64,000 nucleotides of DNA, from NCBI GenBank assembly GCA_023512835.1, contig CM042090.1, positions 4,681,826 to 4,745,825 of the forward strand, read 5' to 3'. Position numbers and translations under genes: made by a program. The notes under the pieces are model-generated. The model was given only the letters and a program-made list of their open reading frames with translations, made no database searches and had not been told where the DNA came from. The stretch is from Taxillus chinensis (lineage: Eukaryota; Streptophyta; Magnoliopsida; Santalales; Loranthaceae). Shown here in pieces: positions 35,014 to 46,009 of this stretch (the stretch's first letter is position 1; each line of letters begins with the position of its first letter).

Positions 35014-35879
35014 TGTAACAGTCCAAGTCCCTCGTAGCATGATATTGTCTGGTTTAGGGCGTAAGCCCAATCCCCAATTTTGTTCTTGGCAGTGCAACCC
35101 ATGCACCCCAAAACGTGTTGTGCTAGAAAGGTAACCACGCCCTCCTTATAAGGCATGCTTTGTTTTCCCCTCAGTCCAATGTGGGACTTGTGAAATCCAT
35201 GGACTCCACAATCCATCCCCATTTACGAGGCCCACGTCCCCGTGGGACTATGACATACCGACTCGGGTCCTCAGCTCTGATACCATCTGTAATAGTCCAA
35301 GCCACTCGTAGCCCAATATTGTTCCACTTTGGGCAACTGCCTGGATGGCTTTTGTTCTTGGTAGTGCCCATTGGCACCCCAAAACACGTCATTCATAGTG
35401 GCACAGCGGTCCACTATTACAATATTGTCACCTTTGGCTACAGGCTACAGGCTACAGGCACCATGCCTAGACCCTTGGTCCCCTTGCCCCCTCAGGGTTT
35501 TAAACGTGTCTCTCCATGAGAGGTATCCACGCCCTCTTATGAGGCACGGTTCATTTTTCCTTCAGTCCAATGTAGGCTTGTGAAATCCATGGACTCCACA
35601 GTTTACCTCCCTTTAGGAGGCCCACATTCCCGTAGGACGATGACACACCAACTCGGGTCCCCAACTCTAATACCATCTATAACATTCCAAGTCTTCTATA
35701 ACACGATATTGTTTGGTTCAAGGCCCAAGCCCAATCCCTGGTTTTGTTATTAGCAATACAACCCATGAACCCCTAAACACGTCATGCTAGAGAGGTATCC
35801 ACGCCCTCCTTATAAGGCGAGCTTTGTTCTCCCCTCAGTCTAATGTGGGACTTGTGAAATCCATGGACTCCACAGTAAT
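35009..35879 (-). mobile_element. Tandem TRIM array: three LTRs, two interiors
   Basis: LTR-a 35014-35210 (197 bp), interior 35211-35287, LTR-b 35288-35600 (313 bp), interior 35601-35677, LTR-c 35678-35874 (197 bp). Perfect target duplication GTAAT lies at 35009-35013 and 35875-35879. In minus orientation each LTR starts TGTGGAGTCCATGG, and each interior starts with a primer site (TGGTATCAGAGCT, complement near 35272-35284) and ends in a purine tract. No coding capacity. The middle LTR carries about 116 extra bases, including three copies of ggctaca, that the outer two lack. Confidence 0.92.
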
Positions 35880-35925
35880 GATAATATCATCTATGTAAAT
35901 AAGAAGAGCCATGAAAGACTGATTA
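35880..35925 (-). pseudogene. copia 2 reverse transcriptase piece with the YIDD box
   Basis: Only about 46 bases between two TRIM insertions. Minus-strand translation is SFMALLIYIDDIII, the active-site box of copia reverse transcriptase. Confidence 0.9.
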
Positions 35926-36234
35926 TGTGGAGTCCATGGATTTCACAAGTCTCACATCGGACTGAGGAGAGAACGAAGCTTACCTCATAAAGAGGGCATG
36001 GATACCTCTTTAGCAAGACGTGTTTAAAACCTTGAGGAGCCAGGGGACCAGGGGTCCAAGTAGTGCATGTAGCCTGTAGCCAAAGGGGATAGTATCATGC
36101 TAGTAGACTGCTTCGCCACTCTAAATGACGCATTTTGGGGTGCTAATGGCCATTACCTAGAACAAAAGCTGTGTGCCTAATGGCCCAAAGCGGAACAATA
36201 TTAGGCTATGGATGGCTTGGACTATTACAGATTA
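35921..36234 (+). mobile_element. Solo TRIM LTR with 5-bp target duplication
   Basis: The LTR at 35926-36229 (304 bp; TGTGGAGTCC...GGACTATTACA) is flanked by perfect GATTA (35921-35925 and 36230-36234). It is in the opposite orientation to the neighbouring array and is the long variant, like LTR-b. A solo LTR is the usual product of LTR-LTR recombination. Confidence 0.93.
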
Positions 36235-38040
36235 GCACCCTTGGTGAAAAGTGAATAATAAACTTTGGACTACACAAAGCCAAGCTAAATAATTGTCCGC
36301 GTGAATTTTGTATACCATTGCCTGGAAGCTTGAGGTAGACCATAAATAGATTTTTGTAGGTAGCAAGCTAGTCATCCAGTAGGTTGTGCTGTGATTCCAG
36401 CAGTTACGTAGCCTGGTGGTAGGTCCATATAAACCTCTTTAAACAAGTCACCATGAAGAAAAGTGTTATTAATGTCTAATTCTAATATACTCCAGTCGTT
36501 AAATGCAGCTAACGCTAATAGAACTTTAACTGTGACTAGCTTGGTCACCAGGGAATAAGTTTCAATGAAGTCAAGGCCTACCTGTTGAGTGTACCTCTTT
36601 GCCACTAAATGTGTTTTATGACGCGTCACAGCACCATTGGAATCATACTTGATTTGGTATGTCCATTTACATCCCACAGTGTATTTATTGGGGGTAGAGA
36701 TATGACAGTCCATGTGTGATTGGATTCTAAGGCTTTTAGTTCCTCTATCATGGCTTGGCACCATTCTGGAAAAGCAAGAGCCTCTTGGTAGGAAGTAGGA
36801 TCTCTATGAGAGGAAATGATCATGACAAAGTCTCGATGGGTGTTTTTAGGTTGGTTGTATTGGAAATGGTATGAGCAGAGTGGCAGTGGTACTCATGGAG
36901 ATAATAAGGGGGATGATGTTGTCCATGGGATTTATGGATTAGTGGCAATTGTGTATCCGGGGTTTAGTGCAGTTGTGGTGGAGATGGTTAACCTAGATTG
37001 TGGGCTAGATATGACAAAGGGTGTGTTGATTATGGTGGGGTAATAAAGAGGCTAGGTGGGGGTTGCATTTCTAAATGATTGAAGTGGTATGGCATAGTAA
37101 TGATTGAGGAATTTGGTATAGTGTGACTGGTGGGCATAGTATGTAGGACTAAGTGTGGAAAAGGGTCTGTGACTGTGTCCTGAGGCATGACAGTGTGAAA
37201 AGAAAAAATATCCTCATTGAAGGTAGTGTCTCTGGAAGTAAAAATTTGTTTGGTGTGTAGGTCATGGAAGCGGTATCCCTTGATACCTGGTGGATAACCA
37301 AGGAAGATACATGTGTGGGCCCGTGGTTGAAATTTAATGCGATGAGCTGTCAAGGTGAATACAAAGGCAAGGCAACCGAAAATACAAAGGGAAGTGTAAT
37401 CAAGTTGGGTTTGATATAACATATAGAAAGGGTTGTAGCCACATAAGAGGCGAGATGAAGCTCATTTAATAACATGGACTGCTATCATAATACAATTAGT
37501 CCAAAAGTGAATAGGGAGTTCGGACTGAAAAAGGAGTACACGGGCAACATTGAGCAAGTGTTAATGCTTGTGCTCCACTATGGAGTTCTATTGGGGTCTC
37601 TCTACACAGGAAAAACTGATGTAACATACCTTAATCTTTAAAGAATTCTGTGAAGTTCAATTCTAGTGCATTATCAGATTTAAAAGCTTTAATATGAGCC
37701 TTGAACTGAGTCAGGATAAAACTAAAAATTTGAAGAACAATGGTAAGGGCTTCAAACTTGTGTTTTAAAAGATAGAGCCAAGTGAACCATGTACAATCAT
37801 CTACTAAAGTGAGAAATTACCGGTGTCCCGTGTAGGAGGTAGTTTGATATAGACCCCAAATGTCACAGTGCACTAAGTCAAACGAAGATTTTGCCAGCTT
37901 GTAGTGCGATCGAAAAGGCAACCTCCTCTGTTTAGCCAATGGACATATATAACACGGTTTTGTATTATGGGAATTTCCACTCCCTATGAGGACTTGTGTC
38001 CTAGTCCTGAGAGTTTGAGATTGGGAGGTGCCTTATGGTG
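36235..38040 (-). pseudogene. copia 2 integrase and N-terminal reverse transcriptase
   Basis: From right to left on the minus strand: a zinc-binding stretch HNTKPCYICPLAKQ (about 37950); the integrase core with CDIWG, VDDCTWFTWLYLLK and FKSDNALEL; then CIFGCLAFVFT...CIFLGYPPGIKGY (37030-37422). Reverse transcriptase follows with GCKWTYQIKYDSNG, LVAKRYTQQVGLDF, ELDINNTFLHGDL (36372-36823) and YGLPQASRQWYTKF (about 36290-36360). Stops and frame changes are scattered throughout. Confidence 0.87.
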
Positions 38041-38346
38041 CTAAAATTCTGGTTTTTCATGTTAATTTTCTAGTATTTTGGAGTGCAGCAAGTGGCAGTG
38101 AAAGATATTGGTCAAAGTGGTGAGGTTGACATGGTCTTTGGGTCGACATGAAGAAGTGGTTGACGTGGAGGTTGGTTCACGCGCATTTGGTGGTCGACAT
38201 GGGGTGATTTGGTCAACGTGGAGGTTGGTCGACATGCGTTTTAGCCACATCGACGCACGTTTTGGGCCACATTGACCATGTGCAGCATGTCTTTTTGGTT
38301 TTCTTTTGTATTTTTGGGAGAAAAGAATACCTAGCCGTCGATCGTG

Positions 38347-38349
<3 letters not shown>

Positions 38350-38409
<60 letters not shown>
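38350..38409. repeat. (GA)n microsatellite
   Basis: About 30 uninterrupted GA units ending 16 bases before a MITE. Confidence 0.95.
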
Positions 38410-38413
<4 letters not shown>

Positions 38414-38416
38414 GGT

Positions 38417-38763
38417 GCAAGAGGTAAGGATGGCAACGGGGCGGGTTTGGGACGGGTCACCCCTATCCCGAACGTATCCCATTTAAGAAACCAATATCCC
38501 AAATCCAACCCGAACCCGTTTAAACTGACCCGAAACCCGTCCCATTAGGGTCGTGTCGGGGCGGATACCCATTAAACCTGCTATTTTATCTTATATATAC
38601 GGGTTTGGGACGGGTTATCCTACCCTAAACCCGCCCCGAATCCTAATCAGGTCGGAAATACCCGCCCCGAACCCGATTACAGCTATCCCAAACCTGTCCC
38701 ATTAGGGGCGGGGCGGAGCGGGTACCCGGTATAACCTGCCCCATTGCCATCCCTAACAAGAGG
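38417..38763. mobile_element. hAT-type MITE with 8-bp target duplication
   Basis: The element at 38425-38755 (331 bp) starts TAAGGATGGCAACGGGGCGG and ends CTGCCCCATTGCCATCCCTA, forming inverted ends of about 20 bp. Flanks GCAAGAGG and ACAAGAGG agree at 7 of 8 bases. The interior is a run of short cccg-rich blocks (gggtttgggacgggt and its complement) that could fold extensively. Its ends match the TAGGGRTGGCAA class, related to those of the 6.1-kb hAT at 21575-27666. Confidence 0.9.
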
Positions 38764-38933
38764 TCTCCTTGGATCAAGAACGTGAAGTACAAGCCTTTCA
38801 ATTAGTTTTTCCAGTAGAAGTAGGTGGTTCTGTCCTCTTGAGTCTATTTCAATCGTTATGTAAAGTTATAATATTTGAATTTCAAACTCTATTTGATATA
38901 ACGGTTTTGGGGAGATTGTATTATGATATGTGG

Positions 38934-38936
<3 letters not shown>

Positions 38937-38981
<45 letters not shown>

Positions 38982-38996
38982 TGTGTGTGTGTGTGT
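38937..38996. repeat. (TA)n(CA)n-ATG-(TG)n palindromic microsatellite
   Basis: A TA run, then acacacacacac, then atg, then tgtgtgtgtgtg. The CA and TG arms are perfect reverse complements and could form a hairpin or cruciform. Confidence 0.95.
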
Positions 38997-39140
38997 TTTG
39001 TGTTGTAAAACTTAAAAATAGAGATGTTGTGGAAATATATATAGATGCATCGTGTATTGGGGTACATGCATGAGAATTGTTGTTCTCTAATAAATATGAT
39101 CCATGAGATGCTAGTGTGTTTTGCTATTTTACTTGGATGT

Positions 39141-39345
39141 CTGAAATTGAGGTCCCATTGAGGGAACGATCCAAGAGTATACCTGAGATATTGAGGTCCA
39201 ATTGAGGGGATAGTCTTGGATTAGATATGAGATATTGAGGTTCCATTGAGGGAACAGTCCTGGGATGGACATGAGTTGTTGAGATCCCATTAAGGGGACG
39301 GTCCAAGAGTGGACCTGAGTGTTGAGGTTCTATTGAGGGGACAAC
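39141..39345. repeat. 44-bp minisatellite, about 4.5 units
   Basis: Units start at about 39149, 39193, 39237, 39281 and 39324, each with ttgaggtyccattgaggg followed by acagtcc-like and gatatgag-like sequence. Confidence 0.9.
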
Positions 39346-39839
39346 CTGTGAATCCTTTGTGTGTTGTTTACCATTATTTTAACTACACTGGACACATTCA
39401 CATTGAGCATATTGTGGAGGAGATGTTGGGTTGATCCCAGGAGGCATAATCCCTACTAAGCTATAATTTGCTTACTCACCTTTAATGTCTTTTTCTGCAG
39501 GGCCTAGCAGGCGTGTTTGATTTGTTATTTTATTTAAGATCATGTATAATGTTTGAGATTCAGACTTATGTATACATGCCAGATTGGTGTATTTATTTGA
39601 GACACCATGTTTTGGAGATGATGACCCTATCTATTATGTAACACCTCTTTATTATATGGAGTGATTTTTCTTTTGTATGGTTTGTACATGTCATATATGA
39701 GATTATAGTAGGTTTGGGCCAGCACCCTTGAAGGAGTTCTTTTAGGTGACCATTCACCAACCCCTTGTCCTCCTGGGTGCAAGGCATGGGGCATCACTAG
39801 CCGATTTCTCGTCGTTGGGAAATCTAGGGCATGACACTC

Positions 39840-41482
39840 CCAAACTATAGTAGGTCTTTGAGACCATCCAAGACATGAAATGAGGTATGGCCTAGACGTT
39901 GGTGCCAAGTGTTGATGCTTACTGCATTGATGATAGATGGCAATGAATCATTGTGTAGTATATAAAGATTTTGTATGTTATTCCCCTAAATAACAATAGA
40001 CCCTGCAAAAACATCCTGAATAATAAAACCACTAGAATTAAAGTTGGTCATCATATTACAATGTGCTAACAAGGCACTGACTAAAATGAGATTCATGTGA
40101 AATTTAGGGATATACAAAACATCTTCCAACATAATGTATTCAATAGTTTAACATTTCCAATGAGGTGTACTACAGTGTGAGAATTGTTAGGTAGATGCAC
40201 TGTCATGCTAGGGATAGAATGTATAGATTGAAACAAGGTTGCCTGAGAGCAAATATGACATGATGCTCCTATATCTATAATCTAACTATGATTGCATTTT
40301 GAAGTTTGTTCCATAGTGACATGAAAACACGCACCCACATGGTAGTCATCTAGTGATGTTGCAGGTTGAATGTGAGCATCAAGATGAGTAGAAAACATGT
40401 CCATAAGATGGTGATATTGATCAAGGCTAAGTATTTCAATAAAATGCTCCATAGATCGTGCTTGAGGTTCTTATTTGTGATCTTTGTGAGGCATAGAATT
40501 AATTGTACCATCATGTGCAGGAGATTTGTAGTGCACAATATCATCAAATGTGGTAACATGGTGTGTTGTGGCACCTTTAGGTTTATAAGCAGGTGTGTAG
40601 CCATGTAATTTGTAACATTTATCAACAATGTGGCTTGACATTTTGCAGTGTGTGCAATATAAGTGATCTCATCACTGGCCTCTATAAGAATTGAAATATG
40701 ACGGTTTCACTAATTCAGTCGCACCTCTCTTGTACTAACCTACCTTCACAGTGTAAGCAATAGAGTCGATCCGTGATTAATCATTTATGGGATAACTGGG
40801 TTGTCGTTGCTCTTTTTCTTGCAAGATAAGAGAGAACACTCAATTGATTGAGGGCAAAGGATCCATTAACAAAATTCATCCTCTGACATGAGAGAAAGAA
40901 TCATCTAGACCCATCAAGAATGACATCACATACTCTATATGGAAATATTCCATGAGATTTTTAATGCCCTCGCAAGAACAAAAACATGTTGGTCTAAAAT
41001 AAGTAAGCTCTTCCCATAACATCTTGAGTTTGGTAAAATACTCACTATGGTACGATCTTGCCACAGGTTCATCAATTCTCTTCGTAAGTGGAAGATTTTG
41101 GGTCCATTGTGTTATTGATAACGATCTCTGAGGCCTACCCAGATTTCACATGCAAAAGTAGCATACATGAAGTTTGATGTGATCTCTTTAGAGAACTAAG
41201 TACAAGACCCATGCCACAACATCATTATTGTGCGACCAACAATGCAACATTTCAAGATTTGTGCTCACTGGTTCAAGAATCATACTATCAACAAAACATC
41301 TCTTGTTCTTGATTGATAATCCGAGTGGCATAGCTCGGCTCCACGTCTTGTAATTATCTCGGCCTGTAAGTACTTGTGAAACGAGCGCTTGAACGGGACT
41401 TTCATTGTAGTGTAGATAAACAGGATGATTAGGACGTGGATCATCATTTATATCAATTAATGAAGCCATCTCTATAGCTAGT
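39840..41482 (-). pseudogene. copia 2 gag, protease and pre-integrase region
   Basis: Gag starts MASLIDINDDPRPNHP at 41469 and includes LVSQVLTGRDNYKTWSRAM, standard for one large plant copia gag family. A zinc knuckle (CTHCKMSSHIVDKC) lies at about 40615-40660. The protease site near 40260 reads IIDIGASCHICSQ, with the active DSG changed to DIG. The pre-integrase region has VLYIPKFHMNLI and WHQRLGHTSFHVL (39860-40130). Several frameshifts occur. Confidence 0.85.
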
Positions 41483-41494
41483 GTTCTAATACCA
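41483..41494 (-). other. Primer-binding site of copia 2
   Basis: The complement reads TGGTATTAGAAC, a slightly changed initiator Met-tRNA primer site, directly abutting the 5' LTR (41495-41642). Confidence 0.8.
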
Positions 41495-41642
41495 TGTTAA
41501 CAATTGCAGAGAAGAAAGTGAAGACGAAGAAGACGAAGATTGTGTTGTTGTTATTGTAACCAATTCAGGTTTATTACAATAAATCAACTATTTATGCAGG
41601 CATAAGCCCATTACATGTAAAATGACAAATATGCCCTTAATA
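41495..41642 (-). repeat. 5' LTR of copia 2
   Basis: 148 bases, partner of 30198-30345, followed by the ATCTA target duplication. Confidence 0.85.
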
Positions 41643-41761
41643 ATCTACAACTCCAAGGTACCTATGCATCACTGCAACCTGTCAGTCACACAAGGATTTA
41701 ACATATACGTTGGTTGTCACTACATGATGGCAACACACCCTCCCAAGTAAGTGGACACATA

Positions 41762-43039
41762 CAAGGCCGGTCCTGGGCTTCTGAAGCCCAAAGAGCAGGA
41801 TTGAGGCCCCCAATTCACGGGGGGGGGGTGCTTAATTTTGTCTCTTCTCTCCCACCTCTCACGCAGACGCAACGCGACGCAACCTCCTCACTCCTCAGCA
41901 CAGTAGCTCTGCTCTAGGCCTCAAGCCACCAGCCCTCCTTCCGTCGAGTCCGTGCCTGTGGTCCGGCTCTCCCAACTCCCTAGATGAGCCGGCCAGACTT
42001 AGATTTGTCCCCCTTCGGCCCTGCCCCTACTCCTCCATGCCTCCACCTCAGCTGCTCACCGGCTCTCTCCCCCAGCGGCTTCCCTTTGTCCTCCATGGCT
42101 GATGGCTCCACCATACCTCCACTGCTCATAGGTGTCCTTTGTCCTCCCCACCTCCATTGCTCCCAGGCCCAATCAGCCAGTGTCCTCCTACTGCGTCTCC
42201 GCTAAGCCGCCAGTTTGCCTGCTATTGGTATGCACTGGCTACTCTGCTCTGAATTGAATTATTTAATTACATAATTTACGTAATTATATTATAGGTATAG
42301 TTTGTGTGATTGTGTGAATTGAATTATTTAATATTGATTTAAGAAACATTTTTGAAATCTCAAAAAGGTGCTTTTGAGAAATTTTTGATTAAGCCACAAA
42401 GAGAGACAAGTGAAGAAGAAAAGGTGGAAGAAGATATGGAAAAAAAAATGTGGAAAACGTCAAAATGATGTTAAAGAAAATTTGGAAGAAAATATGAATG
42501 TGGGTAATGATGCAAATGTGGATGAAAATCAAAATATAGACGAATCAGTTGATAATGCAATAAATGATCATGTGAGCCTTTTAACATATTTAATCCAAGT
42601 AATTTAAATGCAATTGATATAAAACTAAGAGATTTCTTAGTTATAAAAGGCGCTATAAGCGAATGCAATATCGATTATCCAAAAGATGAAAAAAATAGAC
42701 AATTCTTCTTGCACCACTACAAGTTTGGGAATTTGCAACATTGGCATAATCTGCTAGCTTATTGTTGGTCTTAACTCTCAATATAATGGAAAGTTTTTAA
42801 TTTCTTAAATTTCTTTTTAGATGGTTAGGGGTAAATTTAATGAAAATTTCATTTGATCATTAATTGTAGTCATAAAAGATTTGGACCCTCAATAAAATCC
42901 TAGTTCACTCATATTATAGAAAGTTGTAACTAATTTTTAAAAAAAAAATTGTGTTTATTCCATAAAGAAAATCATAGTTATATTGGGACCTCATTTTAAA
43001 ACTTGGCTTGGAGCCACTCAAACTTCAAGGTAAGCCTTG
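41762..43039 (+). mobile_element. Remnant of a TTF-finger hAT transposon
   Basis: Left end CAAGGCCGGTCCTGG, right end the complement of CAAGGCTTACCTTG. Flanking 8-mers gacacata/tatgcata are only half matched, so the target duplication has decayed. At about 42590-42720 the + strand gives KLRDFLVIKGAISE followed by YPKDEKNRQFFLHHY, the N-terminal signature of plant TTF-type zinc-finger hAT transposases (usual form: phenylalanine-pro-rich ...FPKDE..R.F....Y). Most of the catalytic region is missing. The front part (41830-42230) is GC-rich, Pro/Ser-coding and unlike transposase. Confidence 0.72.
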
Positions 43040-44470
43040 TATGCATAGCAATGTTATAGGACCACTACATTAAAGTCTTTTACTTTCAAATGAAACTCTT
43101 AAAAATATATCTAATGAATTGAAATTTAAGTAATTATACCATGTAATACGTTAAAATATTATATGGGATATGAATCTGAACATCTTCCAAAACTGTGCTC
43201 CAGGAATTAAAACAAGCGCCTCAAATTCTATCCTAAAAAGCGTACTCTGTTTCCCAATTTCCAGTTTACACAATTACACATGCTCAAATTTTTCTATTAC
43301 TGTTCAATTTATTACTTAGACCTTAATAAAGCATGTCTGGTTATTCTATAGACCTTTGTTTCATCTGCGTCTAATTTTTTTGGGCCCTCTAAGTTTTTTA
43401 TATTAACTCTCGACTTCAACAAACATGCTCATTTTGCTTGGAATTAACGCCTAAGAGAAACCCGCCTTAATGCAGGAAGGAGGACATTACAAGGATGCAA
43501 GTAAATTAAATAAGATGGGAAAAATAGCTAACATATTAATATTTAAAAAAACTTTGTCTCAAGGTTCTTTAAACAATATTAATTGGTGAATTATTTTCAT
43601 CAAATTACCTATCAAAAAATTACGTTTTATCCTATTTCTTCAAATTAACTATTCAAAAAAAATTATTATTATTTGAAGATAAAAACAAAAACATATTCTA
43701 TCAATGACAAAGAGAGAAGCAATAGTACATCAATTCGAAGGAGAGAGAAAGTTACCAAGTAATGGTAATTAAAAAAGGAAAAATTTAAAAAATAATAATA
43801 ATATATTGATTTTTGGCAAAGTAGATAGAATTAAAGGAAAGTTACCAGGAGATTGGAGATATTGGCATGACAAAGACACAATTCATGAACAACTACCATT
43901 TATGATAGTAATTGAGTGTTGACAACTGACGCGGTGGGCGTATTGGCTAAAAAGCAAGAAATATTTTTAAAATAATGTTATGAATCAATTATACTAAATT
44001 ACTAATATAGTGAAAGAAAAAAATAAATTTATTAATAAATTATGTTTCGTCACATTCGCTATAGTATTATGGTAATAACTGCCCGTTATATGAATTATTT
44101 TTTATTCGTATAGAAATATTTTTTCTATTAAATTAATAAAAAAATAATATTAATTTACGTCAATGAGAAAGCTCCTACACCGATTATCTGCTTAACTTAA
44201 CTCCATGTTGCATGGTTCATTTTTATTTTCGAACATGCCTCTCTGTAACATAAAACAAAACAGGATTTTTTTTTTAATTAACTTTTATGTATATACCATA
44301 ATCCTTTTAACATTATAAAAATTTAAAAGTTTGCACGAATATGCCAAAACCATTTTAACACCTCCATCTATCTACATCGGCTGATCTAAAAAGTTCCATT
44401 AGGGGGGGGAGAGAAGGCAAAATATATAATGTGTAATTCATGTCTATAAATTATTATATGCTATTGGCAT
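43040..44470. other. AT-rich intergenic DNA, no gene seen
   Basis: No open frame above about 60 codons with recognisable content, and no clear repeats. Confidence 0.5.
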
Positions 44471-44478
44471 GGCAAAAG

Positions 44479-45034
44479 GAGTGAAACTCTAAACCGGTAA
44501 ACTATCCAAACCGGCCCCTAAAATCACAATTTATCAAACCGCCAAAATCAAATAAAATTAGTTTAGTTTGATTTAAATTTCAAAATCATAGTTTAAATCA
44601 AACTGAATCGAATAATATTGTCGTTTATTTATTTTCTATTTTTATTTTATATTTTAGAACTTATTTATTTAAGATTGATTGATAATATTTAATATATTAT
44701 GTTTGTAAATTATATTGTTGAATTTTGATATTTTTAAAATTATAAATTCTATATATATTATTATTGATATGCTTACGTACTATTTATTTTTTGTTTTATA
44801 ACATTTTAACTTTCAAGAACTCAAAATTTGATGAATCAAATCTACTCAAACCGATCTAAACTGATAATTTGTCCAACTATTGGTTCAAACCGAATTGATC
44901 CAAACCAAATCAATTCAATTCGGTTTAATTTGATCCAAGCAACAAGTTTGATTTGATTTTGTTCAAACCGAAAAACATTAATTTGGTTTGAAAAATAGTT
45001 TAAATCGACCTAAACTGAACCGATTTCACTCATA
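44479..45034. repeat. MITE-like repeat rich in AAACCG motifs
   Basis: The ends gagtgaaactctaaaccgg (left) and gaaccgatttcactcat (right) are imperfect inverted repeats. The outer 100-150 bases on each side carry many aaaccg / cggttt units and their relatives, with an AT-rich centre. This is the usual look of a non-autonomous hAT-type element in plants. No clear target duplication was found. Confidence 0.55.
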
Positions 45035-46009
45035 ATTAGTACTAAGTTACAAGTAATGACATAAAGACATAAAAAAATTCACCGGTTCAGATAATTTTTT
45101 CAAATCATATAATTTATTTATCACTATTATAATTAGAAATATGTTCATAACGAATATTATGAGATAATAAATTATATTATTAATTAATTTTAATTTTAAT
45201 TATATATAATTAATATTATATATATTTAAAAACAAGGAATGAGGAGGGGGAGCCATGGCCCCAACTGGCACCTAGTTCCGTCTCTATCTATTTATGTATA
45301 TATTGTTGTAATTACATAAATATTTATAATTACAAAAATTTAAAAAAGTCATACAACTACTTTAGATTAGGGTTTTTCGAATTTGAATTTGTTTGTAAGT
45401 AAGCTTAGCTTACCACTATAATAATCTAAATAATTATAGCTTACCACTATAATTATTTTAAAAATTAATTATTAAATTAAATATTTATATAATATGTATC
45501 AGTAATAATTAATTAAAATAATCATACAAATTAATTATTTAATAAGTTAACTTATTTTAATTAAAAAAATTCCAATTAATTTTACGCTCCATTAAATCAC
45601 TGTAAGATTTATGAAACTTTTTTGCCAAGAAATTGCTCATGATAATTTAATTTAGTTTCCAAAATACAAGAGAAGCTTAAAATTTCCGCATTATATACAT
45701 ATATGATAAGCGCCAATATAAAAACGAACTCAAAAATAGAAAAGAAAAATAAAACATTTCGCGGATTTATTCCAAGCAACATTCAAGAACCCGAAAACAG
45801 TCCCCCAAATGTATGTATTCCCACGTCGAAACATTTTAAACATCAAATGTCAAGTTCTCATTGCTTAAATAGAGAGCTATTAAAAGTTCTCATTAGAGAC
45901 CAAATGAGTGCACCAATGCTAAGATGATTAAAACCAAATCGTTAAACAATCCATGATAAACAAACTTCAAAAAGGCACGAAGATCCATAGACTTGCATTC
46001 TTATCGCTC
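45035..46009. other. AT-rich DNA including the U1-70K 3' flank
   Basis: No gene is visible. The last few hundred bases presumably hold the 3' UTR and polyadenylation site of the minus-strand U1-70K gene. Confidence 0.5.

Larger units (their letters stand above)
38045..39838 (-). repeat. Insertion in copia 2, diverged long-LTR family member
   Basis: It separates DGLKDLL (39841-39870) from HNTKPCYIC (about 37970). The right end, minus-strand TGTCATGCCCTAGATTTCCC at 39838, and gcatcaccaaccccttg-type sequences resemble the long-LTR family. It contains a GA tract, a MITE, a TA/CA/TG tract and a minisatellite, listed separately. The left end is uncertain and no target duplication was found. At 38080-38240, gtcgacatg and ggtcaacgtggaggttggt recur. 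Confidence 0.6.
30198..41642 (-). mobile_element. Ty1/copia retrotransposon 2, short LTRs, multiply interrupted
   Basis: The LTRs are 30198-30345 and 41495-41642, each 148 bp, sharing accaattcaggtt and acaaatatgccctta. Target duplication ATCTA lies at 30193-30197 and 41643-41647. The primer site (complement of 41483-41494) and the polypurine tract (complement of about 30346-30353) sit correctly for a minus-strand element. Gag, protease, integrase, reverse transcriptase and RNase H follow in copia order from right to left. Reverse transcriptase is cut by three insertions (30712-34842, 35014-35874, 35926-36229), and the pre-integrase region by a fourth (about 38045-39838). Confidence 0.9.

Noticed and set aside
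38062..38548. Frames with long Ser-Leu or Arg-Glu repeats
   Set aside because: They are translations of the GA microsatellite.
39141..39345. Possible CRISPR-like array (regular 44-bp repeats)
   Set aside because: There are no unique spacers between repeats; it is a simple minisatellite in a plant genome.
41714..42205. Pro/Ser-rich open frames at the start of the hAT remnant
   Set aside because: They are low-complexity, lack any domain and sit in the non-coding front part of a transposon remnant.
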